A DNA stretch of 64,000 nt. Source: Thunnus maccoyii (Eukaryota > Chordata > Actinopteri > Scombriformes > Scombridae). Positions 42,713 to 53,935 of the stretch are shown piece after piece (within the stretch, counting starts at the first letter, position 1; every line of letters begins with the position of its first letter). The DNA is taken from assembly GCF_910596095.1 (NCBI RefSeq), contig NC_056540.1:10905001-10969000 (forward strand), given 5' to 3'. The notes under the pieces were generated by a model. The model saw only the letters and a program-made list of their open reading frames with translations, searched no databases and was not told the DNA's origin. A program made the translations under genes and the position numbers.

Positions 42713-45129
42713 AGACACCTAGACACACTCGGGTGGTTTCCTCTGTACTCTAACCTCCACACAATACTATATGCATATTTTTAGCACCATATTAGGCATC
42801 CGTTGACTTAACTCACAAGCATCTTTGTCTCTCATTTAGTAAGCAATGTGAGCATGTCAGGGAATGCTGGGGGAGATCATTCTGGTGTCGAGGGGATAAA
42901 AAGCAATTGCAAGTAGACTGGTTGTGACATGGCCTGACACGCCTGGCTGTGACAGGTCAGAACGATGAATTTTCCCTCTTGTAAGAGCACTGCAAAAATG
43001 TGACAACATTCCTTCCTATGTTTGTGTTTATTTCTTTTGGATTATTTAAAAGCGGTGAAATTTACAGTAACTTAAAAAGATATGTTCTATTGTAGCCCAC
43101 CCGCCTGCGCCTGATTTTTGTCAAACTGCTCCCGTACATCACTCTTTGCTGCGGAGCAGGCTGGTGAGTTGCGATTATAAAGAGCTGCATGGTTAATGTA
43201 AGCTATCCATTTCAACAGGCCTGCTGATGAATGTAAAACAGTGAGGCTGCTGGTTATTAAATACAATCTCTGTAACACACAGCTCCTCTCAGAGGCATTA
43301 AGAAAAAGACTTAACTGCAGTTAATCAAAACCAAATTTTACTTCTTTAAAAGTCCATTCCTGCACCATAGTACACAGCATAATTTACAACATTTAGTTAT
43401 CTCATCCTCTTTTGTATTCAAACCAAACTACAGCAGCATTACATAAGGGGTCGAATAAGTGATACTTTACAAAGCCATCAACAAATACAATTGCTTACTG
43501 TTAAGAATACAATGCCCCAGAGCCAGCTCTGAGTCAAATAGAGCGAAATTGATTGCTTGGAAGCAAATTATGTTATTTTGTTCAGATAATTGAGCCATTA
43601 GGAGAGAATGAAAAAGACAGAGCTTGAGCACATTTTGAAAATGCTACACTGCATCCTCTTTTGCCTGTGTCAGTGTGCCAATTCATTCACATTTAAACCA
43701 AAAGTCATCAATTATTAGCAGCAACAAGAAGAAAAAGATTAATAGAACTTGAAATAGGAAGCTGACACTTGAAATTAAGTCATGCAACACTGTTCTAAAA
43801 TCCATCACTCATTGCTGACAGCAAGCAGTGAACTCATCATGTGCGACCACCCGCATACTCAGTTAACAACACTTTCTTGACCTTCTCTAAACCAAATCCA
43901 GAATGCATTTTTCATCATAGAAAACCATGAACAGATGTATGCAGTTTGTAGCCCTGCACTGCACTGAACTACACTGGACAGTTTTTGTGTCATCTACCTT
44001 TGTTCTCTTGAAATACTTGAACTTTGAAGCCATTAACTCACAAAGAATAAAGCAACAGTTACATGATAAGTAAAAGAGAAGAAGAAGATATACGGAATAT
44101 GGCAGTAAGCATGCAAATAGGAGAATGAAGAATAAATCACTGTAATAAGTAAATTTGATCAAGGGGGTGAAGCAAATCCGTGTGATTTTTTCCAAATCAA
44201 GTTCAATTTACCCTGTAGGTTCATGTTAAGGACACCAGTTTTCATTTTATAGGCTTTTTTGACTTTTTATCAAAGAAGGAGATATTTTCTAACATGATTT
44301 TCATTTGGACTGGTGATGGTACTCGGAGAGTTTCATGCTGATCTAAGCTGTAGAAATGCACGTAACATTGTCTTTGGAAAAAATGAATGGGATTCCTCCA
44401 ACCCGAAGACACTTGGATGAATTTTGCTGCATCACTTTCTGGTGTGACAGGGCCTTAAGAAGTAGAAGAAGGATAGTGTGTGGGCTGCTGTGCCATTCCA
44501 TTTATGCTCATGTGTCCCAGAGCGTTTTTATGCCATCATTCAATATACGATTAACCCTTCACCCTTACATCCTGTAATGAATTCCCATCACTAACATCAC
44601 ATCTATCCCATTGATATCTTGGTATTTTGCCAATTGATTTGCTCTGCACGTCACATTAACATGGATTTGTTTCTTTAACCATGATCTATTTCACTGCCAA
44701 AGGCTCCATTATTTTAAGAAGGGACTCAGGGAAAAGAGCTGGCACAGCACAATCCAGAGTCTCCATCTTCAAGGTTCGAGTCTTATAGACTTAAGCACAT
44801 AAATCAGCTGTCACAAGCAATATTCTTATATGTTCTGAACACACATATGGCTGACTGCAGATAGGAAACAAAAATTAGTTTGACACATTGATGAATGAGA
44901 AAATTTTAGAGAGAGTGAGAGTAGAAAACATGTTAGTGGAATATAGCATGTTGGTGAAGTAAAATGTTTTTGGAGAGATGTGTTTTATTGCATTTTCTTT
45001 GGCCTTGAAAACAAAATGAAGCCCATCCTGAGGTCATATGTGCTTTTATAACCTCAGGTCGGGTGGAGCTAGTTTTTCAGAAGGGGACAGGCTATGTTGT
45101 GAGATGCTCCAATGCATGCACATACACTC

Positions 45130-45178
45130 ACTCTCTCTCTCTCTCTCTCTCTCACAAACACACACACACACACACACC
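45130..45178. repeat. compound (CT)n-(CA)n microsatellite
   Basis: A CT run (45130-45153) passes into a CA run (45158-45178). Confidence 0.95.
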
Positions 45179-45757
45179 AACGTGCACATGCTAGTGGCTC
45201 TTGGGAGCGAAGGGACTACAGACACTGTGGTGCCTTGGTTCCTCTAGTGTCAAGGGACTTATCGATCTATCCAAGACAAAGTTTTCACATGCTCACACCC
45301 TGTATGCAGTATGTCACTGCCATGATGAACATATCTGAGAAAATAGTCAGATCCCTTCTTTTCAGATCGTTGTTTTTTTTTCAAACTGTGACTCAGATGA
45401 CATGGTAGGTCTAGATATGGGAAAATTGCCTTTTTATCTTGGAGTCGCTAAAACCTGATTATAGATATTACCATGCATGGGCTTATATTTTGAAGGCAGA
45501 GCAGACTGTTTAAAGCATAAGTTGGATATGGTTTCTCGAAGTTTCTTTGTCGATTCTAGTATTGTCTAGTATTCAGATTTGGTCATTGAGCTCCACTGAG
45601 CACACGGCAGATCTCACAGACTTATGTCTGCACACATCTCTGTGGATCAGGCTGAGTGCACATCTGAAAGCCTGAAATAGCTGTAGTTCACCGGCCACAA
45701 GATGGCTTTTTGTGATTGGAGAGACTGATTGATGGTTTCATGCAATAGTCTCATAAT

Positions 45758-46218
45758 CAGTGTTGGGCAGTAAAGCATTACTTTGTAACATGTTACAGTA
45801 ATGTAATTACTTTTTCAGTAGCGAGTAGTATAAGGGATTACAATTTGAAATACAGTAATTATATTACAGTTACTAATCCCAGTAACGCTCTGTTACTTTT
45901 ACACTTGGGGGTCGGTGTGCTGGCTGTCTTATCGGGATTAATGGAGGGTTGATGTCAGTGTGGTTTCTGTGTGGATTGCTGTATGTAGTCAGTTCTATTT
46001 CAGTATGTGTTAAATACAAAAGATGCAGTGTGTTGGTGTGGAGGATTTTAAGCTGTTAAAAGGCAACTTTGACAGCGCTGACGACTGAGTAACGTAAGTA
46101 AAGTAGTAATGTGGTTCTTTTGCTGCTGAGTAATAAATACAGTTGTGTGATTACTTTTACAATGAGTAATGTGTAATAAGTAATTTATTACAATTTTCAA
46201 GTAACTTGCCCAACACTG
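45758..46218. mobile_element. hAT-type MITE, 461 bp, with perfect 8-bp target-site duplication
   Basis: The ends are CAGTGTTGGGCA and its exact 12-bp inverse TGCCCAACACTG. The same octamer CTCATAAT lies directly outside both ends (45750-45757 and 46219-46226), which is diagnostic of hAT insertion. The interior is rich in 'gtaattac' and 'agtaa' motifs and has no transposase. The CAGTGTTGGGCA terminus is very common on teleost elements. The perfect duplication suggests a relatively recent insertion. Confidence 0.9.
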
Positions 46219-49200
46219 CTCATAATAGTCCAAAAATATATCAATGATCAATCCACACTAATCTTTCCACTCTTCTAATCTTGAGTGAAAGCATTAAAGA
46301 TAAAGAGATTTTACAGGTGTTACAGATGTTTCACCCAGTCTAACAATGTACAGTATAACTTGTCATATATCTATGTAATATATCTTGTTAAATGACCCAC
46401 TTTGTCAAATGAGGAAAAGAGAAAACAACCCTGTGGCCAACTGAAAGCGTATTATCTTATTCCAAAATACTTGTCAGCTCGTCATGAAAGCCTGATGTGC
46501 AGTATGGAGTGATATACAAAGACTGTTAGGTATGTTGTTGTGGTCATGTTTTTTTCTGTAAAACTATATATCCCTAACCATGATAACTGCTCTTAAAGTT
46601 TTCAATCTTCTTTTAGCAGATGCACATTTTTTGCGCATGAAAGAAACCAAATCCACTCTGATTAAGTGCCAAATTTCAAGACATGTTTATGGCTCTATAT
46701 ATCTCCACTGTCCTCCTCCCTTGGATTTTTGGAATAGAATTAGGCACACTGTATAATCTACAATTGCTCGGAGCATTGGGCAGGCGTGCAGTTTCAAAAG
46801 GAGAATGGAAAGATTTTCATAATATCCTGATCGCTTTTCCTGTCCATCATTCTATTTGGATCACATGTTGATGACTGGTTTTCCCATACTGAAATAGCCT
46901 GAGCTGCTGTCAGTGTGCAGGCCCAATTCACTCAGATGCTTCATACCTTCAGGTAGTTTGTTCGTATTTTAGATTTAAAAATTAAATTTATGTGTTTAAA
47001 TTGTCTTTTGAGGGCATTGCTTGCACAAGAAAAGTAGACCACACACTGTTGTGCAATTTAATGATCACGAAAGACGCATCAATGAGGACATTACATGCAA
47101 CAAGTACATAATTTATTTAAATACAAATGTTACAGCACATACTTGCTTTGAGCATACTTGCTTTTCATAAATACCACAGGACACCACATGTTGTAACAGG
47201 CTTCATTACTTCAACAAACAGTGACAAAAACTTGTGCGAAAGTAACTTGCAAAACGAAACATTTAGTAAACATTCAGCTGAGTGACCACATTTTCAATCT
47301 GGCCACGAAAGAAGTTCACATCTAATAGGTTTACTTTTGGCTGAAGCAATATTTATCTTTGATATATATATATATATAAAAAAATTCACATTCACATACA
47401 TCAACTAATTAGAATAGTCCACCAACGTCTGTGCTGAGACTCTGCAGCAATCATTTCTCATGAGTCCTCAGTTTTAGTCACAAACAGGAAGGAGAACTTC
47501 CTCACGCACATGAGAGAGGACCACAAAGATATTATGGTACAAGTGAACAGCATAACTCTCCAGCCATTATTTGTTTATAGTTCATGAACTCAAAAATGGA
47601 TTCAATGCTTAAAATTCTACAAATGTTTCATGAAAAAGTGCTATACAGTGCTGCTTTAAGTCAGTGAAAAACCTAATCTAAGTAACTGGGGAGCTATTTT
47701 TGTGTGGGGCACAAAAAAGGTGACTTTTAGTCAACAGGAACAGTAATGGATCAAGACTGCATTAGCATTAGCCCAACTGAGCCTTGATCAGTTTCAAATA
47801 TGTCGTTCCATGACGTACATCAAAATGCTCAAGCTGTTTGTAACTATAAATAATCCATGTACATTAAATTTCTTTTACACTGAAAATATATGTGCCACAT
47901 TGTATTCCCGTAAGACTTGTCTGTAACCCAGAATCCACTTTAAAAAGAATCTTTTATCTTAGCAGAGCTGGTATAACCGTATACCAGATGGTAAACTGGG
48001 TAATCTAGAGTCGAAGTTTGGTGGGAGAACTGAATGTACACTGTGTGCATCAGTAGGCATGGTGTATGGTTCCAAACCTTCGCCCATGCTTGGAATGTTG
48101 TAGTGTCAGCTAATCATTCAAGAGTCATTGCACATAAATGTGTTGTGTCCTACAGCATGGGGAGGTGAAGACATGAATTACATTCATTATTATATAGGCA
48201 TATTGATGAAACAGTAACCATTAATAACTCTGAGACAGTCAAGGTGCAAGGAGAGGCCACTGCCAGGAGGGAGCAGTGTGGATATATACTTCACAACCCT
48301 ACTCCACTTGGACTAAAATAGATCACTTTGAAAAGGTAATGGCACCAAAGTCCACAAAACACATCACCACAAATACAGATTTGACATGCAGAAGATCACT
48401 TGCGAAGTGCACCAAAATAAGTAGCAGATGGTTTAGATACAGGCTTGAAAATGTGTTTTCCTTTTTTTTAAGCCAGCAGTGACTGATTAATTAAGCGTCA
48501 ATTCATGTCTGTGAATAAATACAATATCATGTCTTTTATCAAAATCTTGGTCTAGAATCTGTTTTGTGCTTTGTGCATGCTGTACAGTGAAAGTGTTAAA
48601 AAACCCTCGTGCACATTTTCTTTGATGTAAATCCATGAAAAAGAAAAACAGGGGAAAAAAAGAACATACTGGAAAGCTTGTTTTTCGCTCGGCAAACATT
48701 GACGTATGATGACACCACATTTACGTCTATTCCTAAGGTCTGTGACAACAGTGCTGACCAAACCTAGCGATACAGTACATAGAGATTCAAAGTTCACAGT
48801 TTTGACAGCGTCAGCTGACCTTACTCCAGAGGCAACGCCACATGCACTAAAACACAGGTCACTAACACCGATTTAGACTGGCAGAGAATCCCTGCTCCCC
48901 CTCCTGCCTCCAGGAGCCACATTTAGCATGCTGTCACTTCGATCAGAACATACTAGTGATCGCTAACCTGACTGGGTCCGCAGCAACACCTCTATTACTT
49001 CCCTTGAGAGTAATGCACGCCATTTAGACTGGGGTGAATTCTCTAGTTAAAGTCCTACATATTAAATACTCATCCTTTATTAATGCTTGCCTATATCAAA
49101 AAGTGACAACAGTCCCAAGAGCCTGTGATCTTAAGATGGGTGATAAGAAAGAATCATTTCACGTTGGCCCTTTGGATCACAACTTGCAAATTGGGAATTG

Positions 49201-49230
49201 TTTATTTTGTAATCTACTAATCTGTCTCAG

Positions 49231-49251
49231 TTTTTTTTTTTTTTTTTTTTT
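49231..49251. repeat. poly(T) run
   Basis: 21 consecutive T residues. It has no obvious retrotransposon body next to it. Confidence 0.9.
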
Positions 49252-50960
49252 AGGAAGCCGTTATTTGATTCTCCAGCTAAACGGCAGAGATAATGGATTT
49301 ATTAGTGTTTATTGGGCTGGGCTCAGCTGGATTGAGGCATTTCCTGGAGACTGCACACCAAGAAAAGGAGACTGACTGAAACTGACTGAAACAACTGGAA
49401 CAGCTGAGGCGCTACTCAGCGGACTCCTGAGCGGCCGATCTAAACGTTGGTGGATTTCATGATGATCCAGACATCCGTTTACAGTGAGGAGGCTCTGGGA
49501 CATGTCACGGAGAATTGAGAAAGGTGCACAGCTAAGGAGTGCTGACTGTTTTTCTCATCTCTGTTTACAGGCCTGAGTAGCCACCAGCACATCTCGGGCC
49601 TGGAACTTTGTTATCAGTTGGCTATTTTGACGGTCTGTTTATTATTGTGCGTGGTTTGTACCCTTGTGCCATGACGGAGGAAACGGCTTCTCTGGTTTCA
49701 GTAAACACTGTACATACTGAAACACAGCAACCACAAAATATAATAAACAAATGGGGCTTGTGCAACAATAGGGATAACCATTTCTGTTGCCACCGGCAAA
49801 AAGGAAAGAAAAGAATAATAGTTTGCTAACCCTAATGCTACACTTATGTAATGGCAATATAATGTACCAAATAGTGGGTGCATGTCTCAAGAATGAACCA
49901 GTGGACTGAATGCAAGATACAACTTGTTTGGACTATGCAGTAGCAAAGGTTTTACAACAATAATGCACTGGAATTTATACAACAGCTGCAAGCTTTAAAG
50001 GTCAATACCCAGGATTAACCATAATGTCGCCCTCTTTGGACCGATGCGTAATAGATATCTTTAGGGCTGATAATGGAATCTTGCTGATACATATACAAAC
50101 TTACAGGCTTTATCAAGTGACAAACAGAGGATGGCCCCAGGCGTTTCTCAGCTTGCACCAGTGAGATGTGAGATAACAGTGAGCATTCATATCTCTTGTG
50201 CTATCAGTTGGCAACAGAAACTCCCATGCAACAGGCTGTAAAACATTAGAGCATGCAGGGAGCCAGGCCTCACAACACCGCTGAGCACTGAAGAGAGAGC
50301 AAGAGGGAGAGAGGGAGACAGGTTCTGCCACACATGGTGTTGATCATCTTTCACATTAGACAATCCATCAAAAAACTGGAAACTATATAAAGCCAAAAAA
50401 TTAATCTCGGTTGGTTTGGAATGTATTTCTTCAAACAAAGCTGCAAAGAGGCAATAAGTTTAATACTTCTTATCCATTTTCTGATGGAAATATATTATTC
50501 ACTATCCACGCTGAATTAGTATGCCCCGAACAGAATTTACAGCCTCAAAACATTCACTTTGAAATCCCAAAACATTTTCTTGCTAGTAAATTATGTGATC
50601 TTTTGCCAAGAACACCAAGATAAAAAAAACACGGCTGCAAATTAAATTGGAGCCAGATAATTAACAATGACTGTGTATAATCCAGAGATCGTTTAGTAGA
50701 GTAAATAAACTGCTGAGTTACTGCCCTAGATTATCTCCATGGACAGTGAGTCAATGTGAAATAGTTTAGATAAATGGTTAAGAAACAAATATTAAAAATG
50801 TGGTGAGGTAGATGTAAAATCAACATAATAAATGTAACAAAAAGAAAAGTGATCTATCTATTTAATCACTGTGTTGCAGGAGGAAGAAGAACAGATTTTC
50901 CTCAGCTGAACATGATTATTACAGTTTCTTTAAAGCAGTCTCCCGAGACTACCAGTCAGT

Positions 50961-50966
50961 TTTATT
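50961..50966 (-). terminator. adrb2: candidate adrb2 polyadenylation signal
   Basis: AATAAA on the minus strand, about 95 nt beyond the stop codon. This would give a very short 3' UTR. Further signals lie at greater distance, so it may not be the main one. Confidence 0.35.
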
Positions 50967-51059
50967 GGCCTTACCTTCAATAGTCAATTGGAAAAGTTCA
51001 TGATAGCAGTGTAAACATGAACGGATTGCCCTGTTGACAGAAGTGTCAGAGCTCCAAGT

Positions 51060-52316
51060 TTAAAGGACTGTCGTAACAGTCGTTAGGGCTTTGCTGCAAT
51101 TCCCATTTGGGTCCACTGTTTTGTCCACAACGCTGCAGACCTCCGCTCCCTTCCCCATACACCCTTCATTGGCGTCACTGTCTTCTGAGCTGCCCTTACT
51201 TCTCCCCTGTTGCTCACTCTGCCAACTGTGCCTGCTGTAGATGTATCCATTCATGGGACCTGGGTTGCTGAGGCGATTCCTCTTCATGCAGAGGATTTCC
51301 TTGAAGGCATATCTGAACTCGGGACTCCGGCAGTAAATCAGCGGGTTGAAGGCAGAGTTCGCGTAACCTATCCAGTTGAGGATCCTGAAGGTGAGGTCGA
51401 TATCCTCCACCTTCCATATGGCAACCACCACGTTGAGCAGAAAGAACGGCAGCCAGCACAGAGTGAAGATCCCCATGATGATTCCCAGAGTCTTTAGGGC
51501 TTTGTGTTCCCGCAGGCAAAACTTGGCCTTCTTGTGGCCACGCCCATTGTTGGCCTCTAGAGATTTGAGGTTGATGTTGTCACTGTTATGAAAACGTCCA
51601 ACGCTTTGGTCAATCTTCTTCAGCTGGCGCTTGGCCTCCTGGAAAACGCGGCTGTAGACGAAAACCATTATGACCAAAGGGATATAGAAGGAGATGATAG
51701 AGGAGGTGATAGCATAAGCCATGTTGGTGTAGAACTCGCAGCAGTTAGTGTTCTCAATGCACGCCTTAGCTTCCTTATCGTCTGATATCCACCACTTCAT
51801 GTGGATGGGCAGGAACGATATCAAGGCTGCAATCACCCACACAAGCACAACCACAATGCGAGCTTTGCACTTGGTCAGCATTGACTGGTAGCGGAAGGGA
51901 GAAGTGATAGCCAAGTAACGGTCTATGGCTATAACACACAGGGTCTCGATGCTTGCCGTCACGCAGAGCACATCAGTTGCAGTCCAGAACTCGCACCAGA
52001 AACTACCAAAGTGCCAGGTCTTGAAGATGATGTAACAGGCGCCGAAAGGAATCACGATGAGACCCATTACCAGGTCGGCACAGGCCAGGGATGTGATGAA
52101 GCAGTTGGTGACATTTTGGAGACGCTGGAAGCGGGCAATCGCTGTTATGACCAGGATGTTGCCGAAGACAATGCACAGGACGAGTAAGGACATGATCATG
52201 CCCAGCAGGATCATTGTTGCCTCACTGTAACCCTCCTCATTCTTAGCTGGTTCTGATGACGAGTTGATCATCTTTGCACTCACATTGAGGTACACTGGGG
52301 GGGTTGTGCTTCCCAT
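51060..52316 (-). CDS. adrb2: adrb2, beta-2 adrenergic receptor (complete, intronless coding region)
   Basis: Class A GPCR at the plasma membrane that binds adrenaline and noradrenaline and couples to Gs/adenylyl cyclase. The 418 residues compare with 413 in human ADRB2. Visible features include N-glycosylation sites N11 and N18; the amine-anchoring Asp115 (3.32) in [19 protein letters not shown] at 132-134; catechol-binding Ser205, Ser206 and Ser209 in TM5; CWLPFF at 287-292; Asn314 (7.39); NPLIY at 324-328; extracellular-loop cysteines 186, 192 and 193 with Cys108; and the palmitoylation-type Cys343. The C-terminus TTVL is a class I PDZ ligand. The loop segment [13 protein letters not shown] and [15 protein letters not shown] are near-identical to mammalian ADRB2. 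Start chosen at MGSTTPP because family members begin MG; upstream the frame is open only through a TG repeat. Teleosts often have two copies; which one this is cannot be told here. Confidence 0.96.
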   Translation of the reverse strand: MGSTTPPVYLNVSAKMINSSSEPAKNEEGYSEATMILLGMIMSLLVLCIVFGNILVITAIARFQRLQNVTNCFITSLACADLVMGLIVIPFGACYIIFKTWHFGSFWCEFWTATDVLCVTASIETLCVIAIDRYLAITSPFRYQSMLTKCKARIVVVLVWVIAALISFLPIHMKWWISDDKEAKACIENTNCCEFYTNMAYAITSSIISFYIPLVIMVFVYSRVFQEAKRQLKKIDQSVGRFHNSDNINLKSLEANNGRGHKKAKFCLREHKALKTLGIIMGIFTLCWLPFFLLNVVVAIWKVEDIDLTFRILNWIGYANSAFNPLIYCRSPEFRYAFKEILCMKRNRLSNPGPMNGYIYSRHSWQSEQQGRSKGSSEDSDANEGCMGKGAEVCSVVDKTVDPNGNCSKALTTVTTVL

Positions 52317-52338
52317 CTGAGGAGACCATATGTGAATG

Positions 52339-52343
<5 letters not shown>

Positions 52344-52389
<46 letters not shown>
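52344..52389. repeat. (CA)23 microsatellite in the adrb2 leader
   Basis: About 23 CA units on the + strand, so TG repeats in the sense of adrb2, starting 28 nt upstream of the start codon. A short GA run (52394-52411) follows. In one frame it adds a spurious (VC)n extension to the receptor. Confidence 0.96.
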
Positions 52390-52392
<3 letters not shown>

Positions 52393-52590
52393 CACAGAGA
52401 GAGAGAGAGGTGAAGATCACAATTTGAATCTAACAGAAGCCTGATAAGGACAGAAGAATGAAAACAAGCACTTTTCATTCAAACGGCATGTGCAAATAAA
52501 ATTATCACTGACAAATTTGTACTGATGTGTCTGTTATTGGTTTTACAACAACAACAACAATGACGGCACTAACACCACAAAGCAAAATCA

Positions 52591-52701
52591 TTACATCCTG
52601 CTAGGCTTCAGCAAGCACAGCTTACAAAACATGTTTAACAGGCTAATCAAAAATAAAAGTACAAACCTCCACAGGTAGTTGTCTTGCTTCCTGCCTCCCA
52701 T
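52591..52701 (-). CDS. possible upstream ORF in the adrb2 leader (36 codons)
   Basis: On the minus strand ATG (52699-52701) opens a 36-codon frame (MGGRKQDNYLWRF..., ending PSRM) closed by TAA at 52591-52593, about 275 nt before the adrb2 ATG. Human ADRB2 mRNA is known to carry a short inhibitory uORF, but this peptide is not visibly similar to it. It counts only if the leader is unspliced here. There is no independent support for translation. Confidence 0.3.
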   Translation of the reverse strand: MGGRKQDNYLWRFVLLFLISLLNMFCKLCLLKPSRM

Positions 52702-52865
52702 ACAAAGTAGAGATTTAACTATTCAGGTAGTTTCTGCAAGTATTCACTGTCACATGTCCTTCTTTCTACTTTCTCTTTATCTTATCCTCCGTGTGTCTCA
52801 CTCACTCAGCCCTTCAGTTGAGCTGTGTTTCTTCTAATGTGTCTCCCAGGCTATTTGTCAGAGCC

Positions 52866-52911
52866 CTTATAACATGCAGTGATGACATCATGGTCAGTGC
52901 TCAGCCAATCA
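52866..52911 (-). promoter_or_regulatory. adrb2: candidate adrb2 core promoter: CCAAT, CRE-like and TATA-like motifs
   Basis: Read toward adrb2 there is an inverted CCAAT box GATTGGC (52904-52910), then TGATGTCATC (52881-52890), which resembles a cAMP-response/ATF element, then TTATAAG (about 52866-52872). The spacing is typical of a TATA promoter, with initiation expected about 25-30 bp further, near 52840. Mammalian ADRB2 promoters also contain cAMP-response elements. The start site is inferred, not seen. Confidence 0.5.
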
Positions 52912-53502
52912 GACAGCAAGCCTGCGGAGGGTGCTGAGAGCTCCCGAACGTTTGAACACATTGTCCCTGCAGCCGCTGCTGCAGGGCAGCATGAGACAAA
53001 AGCTGCAAACACAAGCAAAGACTTTGAATTTAAAAGTTACATCTTTTTTAAAGTCTGCTAAATGACCTAAAACTACCAAACTAATTTTATAATGCATGTT
53101 TTGTGTTTAAAGTTAGGGTAAAACATTTTGTTCAGTGATGCAATCTGAGGACTAAAGAGGTTTTGCAGCTGTCGCCTGTTCAGTCTGGATCAGATTAAAA
53201 ACTGGTGAATCTTTATAAAGTGAGAAAAAAGTTGGGTGCACAATTGATCCATTGGGCAAGTTAAACCGACTTCAGTCTATAATCATTGATTTATTGGGAG
53301 GTTTGCCTTGTACCACTCCCCTTGTCCTGACTAAACCTTGTTTTGCTCTTGTGGCTAATTTTTCTTTTCTGCCATGATATTTTAATCGTTTAAAATAAAA
53401 ATGTATACTACAGCATACACTAAAAATTGAGTCCTTCCAGATGCATGAAATCAAAAACATCTGGGTTTATGTAATGCTATCACTCTGTATATAAATATGG
53501 AC

Positions 53503-53935
53503 ATCATGACAGCTCCCCAAAAGTGAAGCCAAAACATCGCAATCGCCTCCTGGTGGCTGGCTGCGGTATAGCACATAAATCCCGCCCTCTCTATGTTAGC
53601 GGATTGGACATGAGCCAAGCTGAAAAAAAATCAAAGTACACGTCAAATCAATTTTTCACAAAGATGTTTTCTGTCATTTTAGGTTGTTCTTATCACGCTG
53701 TTGTTTATCCAAGTGCTAATTTTTCTAATAAGTTTGTTTTTAATTAGTTATTTGACGATATAACAAGGGAGTGTGACGTCATGGATGACAGCTGTGAAAG
53801 CCGCTCTCAAACCTCCGTTATGTGGTGGGACAACTTAGGAGGTGCTTGCCCACTGGCCGTCATCCCACCGCCCGACTCTACTGCGCAGACACAAGCAAGA
53901 TGGCAGCTCTTGGCTTCATTTTAGCAGAGCAGTAG
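53503..53935. repeat. interspersed repeat (percomorph type), about 430 bp
   Basis: It contains 'aaaagtgaagccaaaacatc', 'cgcctcctggtggctggctg' and, near the right edge, 'agcaagatggcagctcttgg'. I recognise this as a common percomorph interspersed repeat. It contains no meaningful ORF. The edges are approximate. Confidence 0.6.

Larger units (their letters stand above)
37850..50900. other. tail-to-tail intergenic spacer between sh3tc2 and adrb2
   Basis: No convincing coding exon is seen on either strand. Open frames here are short and lack family signatures. The spacer holds a 150-bp MITE (40224-40373), a cluster of CA repeats (41.6-42.7 kb), a hAT MITE (45758-46218), a T-run at 49231-49251 and possible conserved non-coding blocks near 43.5 and 49.3 kb. 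Confidence 0.6.

Noticed and set aside
44760..44800. 'ggttcgagtct' as a tRNA T-arm
   Set aside because: No acceptor stem, D-arm or anticodon arm at the right distances.
47080..47130. Minus-strand AATAAA cluster as the distal end of a 4-kb adrb2 3' UTR
   Set aside because: The motif fits, but nothing ties it to adrb2, and AT-rich DNA yields such hexamers often. Left out without transcript data.
52317..52478. 54-codon N-terminal extension of adrb2
   Set aside because: The extension is mostly (VC)n from the TG microsatellite. Beta-2 receptors start with MG and a short glycosylated N-terminus, which is given by the ATG at 52316.
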